A DNA stretch of 64,000 nucleotides from Terribacillus saccharophilus (GCF_002272075.1 NZ_NPBJ01000016.1:62001-126000); one strand, 5' to 3'; positions 1 to 7,223 are shown, counted from the stretch's first letter. Notes: generated by a model from the sequence alone, not told the origin. A program made the numbers and translations.

Positions 1-155
1 AAAGCCTCTTCCGTTTTACAGAAGAGGCTCCTTATCCAAGGTAAAATGCTCCTCTTATCTGTCAGACTTGTCGTCTGCTGGAATTGGCACAGTACATTAC
101 TGCCTGCTGCCGAGGCTTCAAAGGGCCAGTCCCTCCACCTCTCGTGATAAGAAAA
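1..155 (-). promoter_or_regulatory. SAM-I (S-box) riboswitch with terminator
   Basis: Read on the minus strand, this stretch carries the hallmarks of the SAM-I aptamer. P1 is formed by CTTATC (152-147) and GATAAG (59-54). The core GAGGTGGAGGGACTGGCCC is followed by a TTTGAAGCC segment, and GTGCCAATTCCAGCAGA lies further on. Downstream is an intrinsic terminator hairpin with stem AGCCTCTTC/GAAGAGGCT at 3-29, running into T residues at the window edge. Such elements turn off methionine, cysteine or SAM-related genes when SAM is abundant. The controlled gene lies to the left of the window and is not visible. The aptamer starts only about 12 nt after the stop codon of the DUF1992 gene, with no terminator between them, so some transcription may read in from that gene. 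Confidence 0.93.
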
Positions 156-165
156 TATTATTTAG

Positions 166-537
166 TTAGGTTAGTTTATGTTCGATTTGTTCCCGATATT
201 GACTGAGAGTGCCTGGCGAATTTCGCTTAAGCTTCTGAAGCAGTGCTTCGTATTGGATCTCTTTCTCGCTGATCCGCTTTCGGTAACACGCTCGTTCAGT
301 GTCGTTCGTACAAACGTGAAGTAAATCGCGCAGTGCTACAATCTCTTTTTGCAGCTCCATTTCAGGCGGAATATATCCAGCATTCTTGAGAATTTTGTAG
401 CTCATCCGCATATCCTCCGGTACACCTGATAAATCCTCCAGCTCCAAAGGTTTTCCTGCTCCTGGAAGGTTACGGAACTCTCCATTGGCTTCAGCCTGCT
501 TGATTCGTTCTTCCGCAAGCAGCGAAATCAGATCCAT
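166..537 (-). CDS. DUF1992 (DnaJ-homologue subfamily C member 28-like) protein
   Basis: A small soluble protein of 123 residues. The segment from LLAEERIKQAEANGEF through NLPGAGKPL to the PEDMRMSYKILKNAGYIPPE region is the conserved core of the DUF1992 family, shared with eukaryotic DNAJC28. Its molecular role is unknown. The start was set at the ATG at 537 rather than the longer frame to 567, because GGGAGTGATT lies at good distance before it and the upstream part runs into the terminator of the preceding gene. The second half is Lys/Glu/Arg rich and probably helical. It lies directly upstream of the SAM-I riboswitch and could be co-transcribed into it. Confidence 0.85.
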   Translation of the reverse strand: MDLISLLAEERIKQAEANGEFRNLPGAGKPLELEDLSGVPEDMRMSYKILKNAGYIPPEMELQKEIVALRDLLHVCTNDTERACYRKRISEKEIQYEALLQKLKRNSPGTLSQYREQIEHKLT

Positions 538-559
538 ATAATCACTCCCTATATACAAG

Positions 560-589
560 AAAAGCAACCGATTATAATCGGTTGCTTTT
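560..589 (-). terminator. Intrinsic terminator after the CAP-domain gene
   Basis: A perfect palindrome, AAAAGCAACCGATT followed by its complement, ends in TTTT on both strands. It lies 20 nt after the stop codon of the CAP-domain gene and just before the DUF1992 start. It separates the two minus-strand genes. Confidence 0.85.
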
Positions 590-608
590 CATTATACAAT
601 AATCTGAA

Positions 609-1445
609 TTATTTACCAATGAATTGTTGTGTCCAGTAGTTACCGTTTTCTACATAACCTACACCGATATTAGTGTAATCAGGGTTAAGGATATTCTCAC
701 GGTGACCTTGGCTGTTCATCCATGCTTCAACGACTTCTTCTGGAGTCTTTTGTCCTTGAGCGATGTTTTCACCTGCAGTTTTATAAGAAATACCGAAAGA
801 TTTCATCATATCGAACGGAGAACCGTAAGTTGGGCTGTTGTGATCGAAGTAACCATTGTCAGCCATATCTTTGGATTTCGCACGAGCTACTTTGCTTAGT
901 TCAGTATCAGCTTTTAAAGCTTTAAGACCAGCTTTTTCACGCTCTTTGTTAGTCAAGTCCACTACTTGCTGTTCGAATGCACTTAGACCTTCAGTAGCTT
1001 GTTTTTCTTCTGTTTGCTTGTTATCAGAAGCAGTTTCTTGTTTTTGTGCTGGAGCTTGAGCTTTTTGTTCAGTTGCTTGCTCTTCAGCTTTTTCTTCTTT
1101 TTTAGGAGCTGCTTTTTGCTCTTCTTTATTAGAAGCAGGTGCTTTCGCTTCCTCTTGCTTAGGTGCTTGAGTCTGCGCTTTCTCCTGTTGAGCTGGCTGC
1201 TGTACATTGTACTTCGCTAGCAAGCTATCAGTATTAATGTGAATGTTATAAGCTGATAGATATTCATTCACCCATTTATTCAAATCTTCGATAGAAGAGA
1301 AAGATCCGCTTTTCACTACTTGTGCTACGTGCACTTGAGCTTCTTCTTTAGTTGGTTGAGCTGGTGCAGCATTTGCTGTTCCTGCCAAAGCGCCACCTGC
1401 TAGGATAGCTGTAGATAGTGTTGTTACTAATACTTTCTTAAACAT
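609..1445 (-). CDS. Secreted CAP-domain protein (YkwD-like)
   Basis: A 278-residue exported protein. Residues 1-26 form a signal peptide (MFKKVLVTTLSTAILAG, cleavage near ANAA). A short globular part follows to about residue 85. A low-complexity linker rich in Lys, Glu, Gln and Ala spans about 86-150. The C-terminal 120 residues are a CAP/SCP domain with the NKEREKAGL start, FDHNSP, GENIA, GHRENIL and WTQQFIGK motifs. Bacterial CAP proteins of this type, such as B. subtilis YkwD and sporulation SafA-associated proteins, are secreted and of unclear function. The SD is AAAGGAG. It faces away from mreBH, with a 500 bp intergenic region between them, and has its own terminator. Confidence 0.9.
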   Translation of the reverse strand: MFKKVLVTTLSTAILAGGALAGTANAAPAQPTKEEAQVHVAQVVKSGSFSSIEDLNKWVNEYLSAYNIHINTDSLLAKYNVQQPAQQEKAQTQAPKQEEAKAPASNKEEQKAAPKKEEKAEEQATEQKAQAPAQKQETASDNKQTEEKQATEGLSAFEQQVVDLTNKEREKAGLKALKADTELSKVARAKSKDMADNGYFDHNSPTYGSPFDMMKSFGISYKTAGENIAQGQKTPEEVVEAWMNSQGHRENILNPDYTNIGVGYVENGNYWTQQFIGK

Positions 1446-1702
1446 GATGTTGCTCCTTTCGAGATGTGTGTTTTCTGTTGCAGCAACATCATAGCATGGG
1501 TTTTTGTGTAATATTGCAGCCTAGAATTTCCAATAGGCATACAAGCGTAAACAGCTTCGTGAAAAGTCAGTTCTTATGCGAAATCTTACCCATTTTATCG
1601 ACTACGAAACTAGCAATAAACAGCGTCCTTTCTATTTATTGGATGTAATTTAGGATTGACACCCTTTTTTACTCCTAGATTTTGTAACAATACCTCAGTT
1701 TT

Positions 1703-1719
1703 TGTAATCAATCTGTAAA
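1703..1719 (+). promoter_or_regulatory. WalR (YycF)-like binding site
   Basis: TGTAAT-N5-TGTAAA matches the published WalR consensus TGTWAH-N5-TGTWAH exactly and ends one base before the -35 hexamer of the mreBH promoter. A further half-site, TGTAAC, lies at 1683-1688, 20 nt upstream of the first repeat. Position and phasing suit a response regulator touching RNA polymerase. That WalR binds here is inferred. Confidence 0.55.
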
Positions 1720-1748
1720 TTGACTTACGCTTACTACTCTCATATAAT
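1720..1748 (+). promoter_or_regulatory. Sigma-A promoter of mreBH
   Basis: TTGACT (1720-1725), a 17 bp spacer and TATAAT (1743-1748) form a near-consensus sigma-A promoter. Transcription would start near 1755, giving a leader of about 190 nt before the mreBH ATG. Confidence 0.75.
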
Positions 1749-1944
1749 CCTTTTCTCCTAAACTTATTAGTTTAATCTCCCAAATTAGGATAAAGGTATC
1801 TCTTTATCACCTCTATACCAGGTGATAGAATAAATTATGTCGAATCTTAGCGGCTTTTTAGCTCTTTGACAGATCTACCCCCATAAAGCTTTATACGGGG
1901 GAGAATAAATATAGTAGAAATATGTCATTATTGGAGGAAATATA

Positions 1945-2952
1945 ATGTTTTCTAATCCCGAAATCGGAATAGACCTTGGCACTGCAAATATACTTGTGTA
2001 TACAAAACAAAAAGGAATCGTATTGAATGAACCTTCTGTGGTTGCGATTGATATGGAAACAAAAAACGTTGTTGCTGTTGGAGCAGAAGCGAAAGAAATG
2101 GTCGGTAAAACACCTAAGAATATCGTACCAATTCGTCCTTTAAAAGATGGCGTAATCGCTGACTATGATGTAACAGCTCAATTATTGAAAGAAATCCTGA
2201 AAAAAGTGAGCAAAGTGATGGGCTCTTCCCTTCGCAAACCAACCATCGTTGTCTGCACACCGTCTGGAAGTACTTCCGTAGAAAGACGCGCTATACATAA
2301 TGCGGTCAAATCGTATGGTGCTAAACATGTTCACTTGATTGAAGAACCAATAGCTGCAGCAATTGGAGCTGACCTGCCTGTAGATGAGCCCGTTGCGAAT
2401 GTAATTGTCGATATCGGCGGCGGTACAAGTGAAGTCGGTATTATCTCATTCGGCGGCGTTGTTTCTTGCCGTTCTGTCCGCATCGGCGGGGATTCAATGG
2501 ATGAGGAGATCATCCAATATATCCGCAAGCAGTACAATATCCTCATTGGAGAAAGAACTGCAGAGCAAATTAAAATGGAAATCGGCTATGCTTTGATTGA
2601 CCATGATGAATTGATGATGGATGTCCGCGGCCGTGATATGGTAACAGGATTACCGAAGACTGTCGGGATTTCTTCTAAGGAAGTACAAGTAGCTCTTAAG
2701 GAATCATTGGAGCAGATCCTCGAAACAATTCGTATGACATTAGAAGATTGCCCGCCAGAACTAAGCGGAGATATCGTTGACCACGGTGTCATCTTGACTG
2801 GCGGAGGCGCATTGCTAAAAGGAATGCAGCAATGGCTTGCATCTGAAATCTCAGTTCCTGTTCATTTGGCTCCGAATCCACTGGAATCTGTTGCAATCGG
2901 TACAGGTCGTGCCCTGCAGATGATTACTAAACTGCAAAAAGCAGCAAAATAA
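1945..2952 (+). CDS. mreBH: Cell-shape actin homologue MreBH
   Basis: A 335-residue actin-like ATPase that forms filaments under the membrane and guides lateral cell wall synthesis. In B. subtilis MreBH also directs the autolysin LytE. The protein shows phosphate-1 [13 protein letters not shown] (about 8-20), the [16 protein letters not shown] phosphate-2 loop (about 157-172), [42 protein letters not shown] and a C-terminal [12 protein letters not shown]. The paralogue was chosen because [28 protein letters not shown] and the LQKAAK end match MreBH rather than Mbl or MreB. The gene stands alone, not in a mreBCD operon, with SD GGAGG and its own terminator. A WalR-like box precedes it. I found no SigI-type CGAA element 3' of the ACCCCC at 1877. 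Confidence 0.93.
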   Translation: MFSNPEIGIDLGTANILVYTKQKGIVLNEPSVVAIDMETKNVVAVGAEAKEMVGKTPKNIVPIRPLKDGVIADYDVTAQLLKEILKKVSKVMGSSLRKPTIVVCTPSGSTSVERRAIHNAVKSYGAKHVHLIEEPIAAAIGADLPVDEPVANVIVDIGGGTSEVGIISFGGVVSCRSVRIGGDSMDEEIIQYIRKQYNILIGERTAEQIKMEIGYALIDHDELMMDVRGRDMVTGLPKTVGISSKEVQVALKESLEQILETIRMTLEDCPPELSGDIVDHGVILTGGGALLKGMQQWLASEISVPVHLAPNPLESVAIGTGRALQMITKLQKAAK

Positions 2953-2956
2953 AAAA

Positions 2957-2993
2957 AACAGGCATATCAGTCAGCTGATACGCCTGTTTTTTT
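2957..2993 (+). terminator. Intrinsic terminator of mreBH
   Basis: A 14 bp stem starts 4 nt after the mreBH stop codon, with arms AACAGGCATATCAG and CTGATACGCCTGTT and one A-C mismatch. It is followed by seven T residues. Confidence 0.88.
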
Positions 2994-3091
2994 ATGGAAA
3001 AGCGGAAAAGACCGCTTAGAAACGAAGGAATAAGTGAGAAAGCCTGGAGTGAGGTGCCTTTTCCTCGCACAAGGATTTATCGCTTAAGCCG
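2994..3091. repeat. Structured intergenic element, possibly a dispersed repeat
   Basis: About 95 bp between two convergent genes is built from nested inverted repeats. AAGCGG/CCGCTT lies at 3000-3017. GTGAGG pairs with CCTCGC around 3049-3077. A terminal CGCTTAAGCCGCT can pair back to AGCGG at the left. It has no open frame. The form resembles the AGCGG-bounded intergenic repeats common in Bacillaceae genomes, but copies elsewhere cannot be seen from this window. Confidence 0.45.
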
Positions 3092-3457
3092 CTATTTCTG
3101 GTCTTTGGATCTGGACTGCACAAGTCCGATACCGATTCCGACCGGGTCAACCAGATAAGCGAGATAGAAAGAATCAAAATCCATCTTTTCTCTTACAACA
3201 ACTGCTCCTTCTTCTTTTGCAGCTTGAATGGCTTTATCCAAGTCTTCCACTTCAATCTGGATTCTTGTCCCATGCGGAAAATCATGTGGGCCTTTACTGA
3301 TTCCTCCATCAATTGCTCCAGCTGTCTCAACCTCATGATAACCCCAATTTGGAGCACCGACCTTCCAGCCAAAAACATTAGCGTAGAAGCTCGCCGCCTT
3401 ATCCGGATCTTGGCTGTTCAATTCAAACCCGATTACTTTACCGTTGACCTTTTCCAT
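3092..3457 (-). CDS. VOC-family (glyoxalase-like) protein
   Basis: A 121-residue protein with one vicinal oxygen chelate module repeat pair. It begins GKVIGFELNSQDPDKAASFYANVFGW, the usual first beta-strand and helix, and continues with an RIQIEVEDLDKAIQAAKEEGA strand-helix unit and a YLVDPVGIGIGLVQ ending. The usual final Glu metal ligand is replaced by Gln in IGLVQ. It is therefore probably not a classic glyoxalase I and may be a binding or resistance-type VOC protein. Substrate unknown. It starts 11 nt after the stop of the uracil-DNA glycosylase gene and is the last gene of that operon. Confidence 0.85.
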   Translation of the reverse strand: MEKVNGKVIGFELNSQDPDKAASFYANVFGWKVGAPNWGYHEVETAGAIDGGISKGPHDFPHGTRIQIEVEDLDKAIQAAKEEGAVVVREKMDFDSFYLAYLVDPVGIGIGLVQSRSKDQK

Positions 3458-3468
3458 TACATCTCTCC

Positions 3469-4101
3469 TTATCTGTTCAAAAGTTCGCGAATCTTATAGG
3501 CATGCTCTTCAATTACCGGTCGCAGGCCCGGATTATAAAAAACGGACGCTGGATGGTAAGTCGGGAAGATACGATATACCTTCTCGGAAAGGATGAAAGA
3601 ATCCTCCTCCAAGCTCTTTAATTGCTGAATCGGCTGTTCTATCAGCCTTCCAGCAACTTCTGTAATTTTCTCCTTCGAACCAGTTATCCGTTCCCAGCCT
3701 ATTCTCCCCAGAGTCACGAGAACTTCAGGTTCCGCTTGGGCAATTTCATAATCGAGAACGGGCGCATGCGCAAGAACTTCAGCCTTAGTTGGGGTTCGAT
3801 TATATTTCTTCGTGATGGTCTCACCGCGTATTTGCTTCGTCTTATATTGATAAGGTCTGCTTCTGACTGCGCTTGAAATAAAAATCTCTGATCTCTCTAC
3901 AGCAGCTCGCTCCAGAAACAGATCCAGCTCCTTGCCAGCTCGTCCGCTGAATGGCACCAGGCTATGTATCTCCGTTTCCCCTGGCGCTTCTCCGACAAAG
4001 AAAAGAACCGGATGCTTCGGCCCTCTTCCAGGCAGGAAACCTTCACACGGATAAGGAGCCATTCTTTCTTTGGCTAACTGAACCAACTTCTCCGGCAGCA
4101 T
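3469..4101 (-). CDS. Uracil-DNA glycosylase family protein
   Basis: A 210-residue enzyme of the UDG superfamily, which removes uracil from DNA as the first step of base excision repair. Motif A is GEAPGETE (about 35-42), with FSGRAGKELD next to it. The C-terminal motif is PTYHPAS (about 184-190), whose His is the usual catalytic-loop residue. Family 4 enzymes carry a four-cysteine Fe-S cluster. Here only one Cys (YPCEG, about residue 19) is visible, so the cluster is probably absent. I set the start at ATG 4101, since the longer frame to 4227 only reads the upstream gene in another frame. The ATG follows the stop of the PC4-like gene by one base, so translation is likely coupled. Confidence 0.85.
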   Translation of the reverse strand: MLPEKLVQLAKERMAPYPCEGFLPGRGPKHPVLFFVGEAPGETEIHSLVPFSGRAGKELDLFLERAAVERSEIFISSAVRSRPYQYKTKQIRGETITKKYNRTPTKAEVLAHAPVLDYEIAQAEPEVLVTLGRIGWERITGSKEKITEVAGRLIEQPIQQLKSLEEDSFILSEKVYRIFPTYHPASVFYNPGLRPVIEEHAYKIRELLNR

Positions 4102-4102
4102 G

Positions 4103-4321
4103 TCAGTCCTGCTCCTGCAATAAAGTGCGCAATGTCCTGACTTCTTCAACAGACAATGTGATACCTTTTCCCATCTTCTCATGCTCCGGCGCCCAGTCCC
4201 GGATATCATACTTCGGCTCCCGCCCATTCCAGCTGATCAAATTGAGTCCCTTCTGCCATCCTTTAGGTGATACAGATAGCACTCCGAGTTCTTTCACTAT
4301 CTCATAAGATAATTCTGCCAT
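4103..4321 (-). CDS. ydbC: PC4/YdbC-like single-stranded nucleic acid-binding protein
   Basis: A 72-residue protein that matches the bacterial YdbC family of PC4-type transcriptional coactivator folds. These bind single-stranded DNA in other Firmicutes. It runs from SYEIVKELGVLS through KGWQKGLNLISWNGREPKYDIRDW to GKGITLSVEEVRTLRTLL, the usual four-strand and helix layout. The ATG at 4321 was preferred over the GTG at 4333 because AAGGTGGGAG then sits at normal distance as SD. It is the first gene of an operon with a uracil-DNA glycosylase, which makes a DNA repair or replication role attractive but unproven. Confidence 0.82.
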   Translation of the reverse strand: MAELSYEIVKELGVLSVSPKGWQKGLNLISWNGREPKYDIRDWAPEHEKMGKGITLSVEEVRTLRTLLQEQD

Positions 4322-4354
4322 CGTTACTCCCACCTTTTTTCCTTTTCTAAAGTC

Positions 4355-4376
4355 TAGCAGAACTTTCTGCTATAAT
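4355..4376 (+). promoter_or_regulatory. Extended -10 promoter with overlapping dyad
   Basis: Between the divergent PC4-like and DUF2164 genes lies a dyad of two 8 bp arms, TAGCAGAA and TTCTGCTA, with a 2 bp centre (4355-4372). It overlaps an extended -10, TGCTATAAT (TATAAT at 4371-4376), pointing to the DUF2164 gene. No good -35 is visible. The dyad could be an operator serving either direction. No regulator can be named. Confidence 0.5.
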
Positions 4377-4408
4377 GAAACGAAAATAAGCCAACGGAGG
4401 GAAAACAC

Positions 4409-4645
4409 GTGCAAAACCCAATCCAATTAAACGACACCCAGCGCAATGAAATGATAAGTTCCCTGCAGACGTATTTCGAACAAGAAAAAGACGAGCAGCT
4501 AGGCGACCTGGCCGCAGGTCTGCTGCTCGACTTTATCATTAAAGAACTAGGTCCTATTTTTTATAATGCTGGTATCGAAGCATCCTATCAGTTTATGAAT
4601 GAAAAGATGGAGGATCTTTTTGGGATTCAGGTGAGGGAGCGATGA
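4409..4645 (+). CDS. DUF2164 family protein
   Basis: A 78-residue acidic protein with the DUF2164 signature. Helix one reads IQLNDTQRNEMISSLQTYFEQE, followed by DEQLGDLAAGLLLDFIIKELGPIFYNAGIEAS. Function unknown for the whole family. It starts with GTG, supported by GGAGGG 8 nt upstream. There is no clear terminator. The convergent deacetylase gene ends 14 nt downstream. Confidence 0.85.
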   Translation: MQNPIQLNDTQRNEMISSLQTYFEQEKDEQLGDLAAGLLLDFIIKELGPIFYNAGIEASYQFMNEKMEDLFGIQVRER

Positions 4646-4658
4646 TTGCTCTCTCAGC

Positions 4659-5387
4659 TTAAGCGATATGTGTGAATGTCGCCAACTCAATTGTCTTGCT
4701 TTGTTTGATCCAATCAACTACTTTACTGGATGTGAGTAATTCTACTTCATCCAGCCGCGGGTAATTATAAGAGGATCCTGTATAGATAGCTTTATCCAAA
4801 TAACCTGGATGGGACATCACTTCAAGTGTATCTGCGTCACCGAAGATCTCTAACAGTGAATCTTCATCAGCCAAAGCTTTCTCTAGAGACAACTCAAATT
4901 TTTCCGTAGTGACATACGCTGCTGGCAGCTTCATATTATGGCGGACAGGTAAGCCATACCTATCGGCAAGTTCAAGGAATACTTCATCGATTTCTTTATA
5001 GGTATTGATATGGTGATGACTATCCAAGTGTGTCGGTGTAAGCCCGAATGAAAGAAAGCGTTCGATCTGTGCTTGCCACTCCGTTTTCACTTCCTCCCGA
5101 TCAATCGTATAGGAGCCTTGATAGAATGCTAGATTACGGAAAGAACCATTACTATCGACTATTGTCTTATGTGTCGTTAATAGTGGTTCCCCGCATGTCA
5201 GCACTAAGTGGATACCGACGCCAAGATTTTGATGCTCCTTAGCTAGCGCAGCTGCGTGTCCAGCACCCGGCATATTGACCATCATTGTAGCTGATGTTAA
5301 TACCCCATTTTGAAAGCAATCAAGAATACCGTAGTTTACGGCATGGGAATACCCAAAATCATCCGCGTTTATAATTAGCTTTTTCAT
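4659..5387 (-). CDS. YdjC/ChbG-type carbohydrate deacetylase
   Basis: A 242-residue soluble enzyme of the ChbG/HpnK (YdjC) family, metal-dependent deacetylases acting on N-acetylated sugars such as diacetylchitobiose. It has NADDFGYSHAVNYGI at the N-terminus, with the metal-binding Asp pair (about 7-8). GIHLVLTCGEP follows, then THLDSHHHINTY (about 119-130) with metal-ligand histidines, and MSHPGYLD near 190. Length is typical. It is monocistronic and not next to chitin or chitobiose genes, so its sugar cannot be assigned. It could act in cell wall or chitin-derived sugar turnover. Confidence 0.85.
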   Translation of the reverse strand: MKKLIINADDFGYSHAVNYGILDCFQNGVLTSATMMVNMPGAGHAAALAKEHQNLGVGIHLVLTCGEPLLTTHKTIVDSNGSFRNLAFYQGSYTIDREEVKTEWQAQIERFLSFGLTPTHLDSHHHINTYKEIDEVFLELADRYGLPVRHNMKLPAAYVTTEKFELSLEKALADEDSLLEIFGDADTLEVMSHPGYLDKAIYTGSSYNYPRLDEVELLTSSKVVDWIKQSKTIELATFTHIA

Positions 5388-5577
5388 AAATCCCTCTCCT
5401 TTTGTGAACAGAATGCAGGCTATACATTACTTCTCTACAAGAGATTAGATTACCTCCTGCCTTGAATCAGCAGGCAGCAATATCCCGCTCAGAATTTCCT
5501 TAAATACACTTCCAACTCCTTCATCTTTACCATAGTACTGCTTCAACCGGTGTCTATCCAATTTCAAGAAAATAAAA

Positions 5578-5598
5578 ACCGAGCAATATCTGCTCGGT
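5578..5598 (-). terminator. Intrinsic terminator of the IDEAL-domain gene
   Basis: A stem of ACCGAGCA and TGCTCGGT with a 5 nt loop is followed on the minus strand by TTTTTATTTT. It lies 5 nt after the stop codon. Confidence 0.88.
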
Positions 5599-5602
5599 CC
5601 AG

Positions 5603-5953
5603 TTAATTCGGGATATATTCTGTACTAGACTCTGATTCCAGTTCGTCTAGTATCTTCAATTCTTCTGTCAGCTGCAGGAACCAGTCCTTATCGCCGGAAA
5701 TAAGAGATAGATCAATAAGATTCAAAAGATGCGCCTTGCTCGGATCCACTGTTGGCGGAAAATACTTGATCTTGCTTTGGAAGGTTTCGATCGTTTTGCC
5801 GATCGTATTTTTATGGTCACTTTCTGTAACGTATACTTTCACCGTGTTCAGTTTCGCATTCACTGCTTCCACGAATCCGGTAAATAATTCATCATTTATC
5901 GAATGTCCTGTTACCCAGTCACCAACAGTTACAAAGCTTTTATTTTCAGACAT
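5603..5953 (-). CDS. IDEAL-domain protein
   Basis: A 116-residue cytosolic protein. Residues about 1-60 form an uncharacterised N-terminal part with KSFVTVGDWVTGHSIND. About residues 72-95 (LLNLIDLSLISGDKDWFLQLTEEL) form the IDEAL motif found in many small Bacillus proteins. IDEAL proteins have few known partners. Some act as adaptors. The frame is open up to 6145, but AAGGAGGACAACG before ATG 5953 sets the start. The gene is divergent from corA. Confidence 0.8.
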   Translation of the reverse strand: MSENKSFVTVGDWVTGHSINDELFTGFVEAVNAKLNTVKVYVTESDHKNTIGKTIETFQSKIKYFPPTVDPSKAHLLNLIDLSLISGDKDWFLQLTEELKILDELESESSTEYIPN

Positions 5954-6233
5954 ATCGTTGTCCTCCTTCAGCTTAACCGGCTGGCTAAGCAATGGTGATT
6001 GTTGTAGGTTGTTGAATACTATAAAAGATTCACTCCAAAAGCGCAATACTTTTGCGTATAAAATTTTAAAATATTCAGACAAATGGCATTTCAGCAATTT
6101 CACAACAGTTACAATGCTTGGCTGTATATTCATTTTATACCCCATAGCCCTTTTCTTTAATCACACTGCTTGTCGTTTTCTCTCTGCCTCCGAATACGTT
6201 ATAATGTGGCTATATATTGCAGGAGGTTGTACC

Positions 6234-7190
6234 ATGATACGCAGCATAGCGATAACACGTGACAAAAAAATACTTAAAGATCTGCCGTATCAGGAACTAA
6301 ACAGTCCTGAAATACTCTGGTATTGGGTTGATTTTAGTGTACCTACAGAGGCCGAATCAGATAAACTCGGAGAGATCTTCCACTTTCACCCATTGGCAAT
6401 CGAGGATTGCTTTCATTTCCTTCAGCGGCCAAAGCTCGATGAATATGACGGGTACCATTTCCTCGTTCTTCACGAACTGAATCACGAGTCTTTCGTGTCG
6501 GATGAATTGGATATCTTTATTTCTGAACGTTATGTGGTCACCTTTCATCTCGAAGAATCAATGGCAGCGGACCACGTTTGGCAGCGAGTTATGGAAGAAG
6601 GTCCATCAGAGCATTCTCCATCAAAAATTGTCTATCATCTGATAGATAAATTAGTCGATGATTATTTCCCACCATTATATAAAATGGAAGATCGGCTTAA
6701 TGAGATCGAGGATGAAGAAAGCCATAAATCACCGCAAACTGTAATAAATGAGGTATTTGATATCCGCAGTGATCTGCTTAGAACCCGGCGTACGATTGCA
6801 CCAATGCGAGATTTGATCTACCGCCTGCTCAGTATTCAGAAATTCGATTTTGTTCAAAACCAAAAGGCCTATTTTAATGATATTTATGACCATTTGCTGA
6901 AACTTACTGAAATCGTTGATTCCAATAGGGAGCTCACATCGGATATGCGGGACAGCTATGAGTCGATCAATAGCAATCGAATGAATGCAATCATGATGAC
7001 TCTGACAATTGTTTCTACTATTTTTATTCCATTAACCTTTATCGCCGGGGTATACGGGATGAACTTTGCTTATATGCCGGAGCTGCAATGGAAATATGGG
7101 TATCCGGTTGCAATGCTGCTGATGGCTGTTATTGCCTTAGTAATGCTATGGCGCTTCAAACGAAAAGGCTGGTTCAATATCTTTAAATGA
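6234..7190 (+). CDS. corA: CorA-family magnesium/divalent cation transporter
   Basis: A 318-residue inner-membrane channel for Mg2+ or Co2+. The long N-terminal cytoplasmic domain (about 1-255) is rich in acidic and coiled-coil segments such as DRLNEIEDEESH. Two transmembrane helices lie at the C-terminus (about 262-282 and 292-310). The pore signature YGMNF follows the first helix (about 279-283), and a basic tail FKRKGWF ends the protein. ATG 6234 was chosen because AGGAGG lies 7 nt upstream. The frame is open further left only by chance. TATAAT at 6200-6205 is a likely -10, but no good -35 is visible. Confidence 0.93.
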   Translation: MIRSIAITRDKKILKDLPYQELNSPEILWYWVDFSVPTEAESDKLGEIFHFHPLAIEDCFHFLQRPKLDEYDGYHFLVLHELNHESFVSDELDIFISERYVVTFHLEESMAADHVWQRVMEEGPSEHSPSKIVYHLIDKLVDDYFPPLYKMEDRLNEIEDEESHKSPQTVINEVFDIRSDLLRTRRTIAPMRDLIYRLLSIQKFDFVQNQKAYFNDIYDHLLKLTEIVDSNRELTSDMRDSYESINSNRMNAIMMTLTIVSTIFIPLTFIAGVYGMNFAYMPELQWKYGYPVAMLLMAVIALVMLWRFKRKGWFNIFK

Positions 7191-7191
7191 C

Positions 7192-7223
7192 AAAATGCGT
7201 GCAGAATCATCTGCACGCATTTT
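7192..7223. terminator. Bidirectional terminator between corA and the CMD gene
   Basis: A 14 bp perfect stem, AAAATGCGTGCAGA with its complement and a 4 nt loop, ends in T runs on both strands. It serves the two convergent genes. Confidence 0.92.

Larger units (their letters stand above)
1446..1944. other. Divergent intergenic region between CAP gene and mreBH
   Basis: This stretch has no supported gene. It holds a possible minus-strand -10 (TATGAT at 1492-1487) for the CAP gene, a WalR-like direct repeat with a strong sigma-A promoter pointing to mreBH, and a mreBH leader of about 190 nt. The leader contains a hairpin with TATCACCT/AGGTGATA arms (about 1807-1830) and a second one with CCCCC/GGGGG arms around ATAAAG/CTTTAT (1878-1901). 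TTGACA at 1866-1871 followed by TTTATA may be a second, weaker promoter. Confidence 0.6.

Noticed and set aside
983-1220. Long Lys/Leu-rich and Phe-rich frames inside the CAP gene
   Set aside because: They are shadows of the Lys/Glu/Gln linker repeat in other frames and have no SD.
1877-1920. Possible SigI promoter of mreBH at ACCCCC
   Set aside because: The expected CGAA element about 16-18 bp downstream is absent, and the run is part of a CCCCC/GGGGG hairpin.
5445-5590. Open minus-strand stretch reading FLKLDRHRLKQYYGKDEGVG before a TAA at 5445
   Set aside because: About 45 codons without a start codon or SD, running into the terminator of the IDEAL-domain gene, and no recognisable family. 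It could be a gene remnant, but there is no support.
5736-6233. Upstream extension of the corA reading frame by 166 codons
   Set aside because: It covers the IDEAL-domain gene on the other strand and has no CorA similarity. AGGAGG before ATG 6234 gives the real start.
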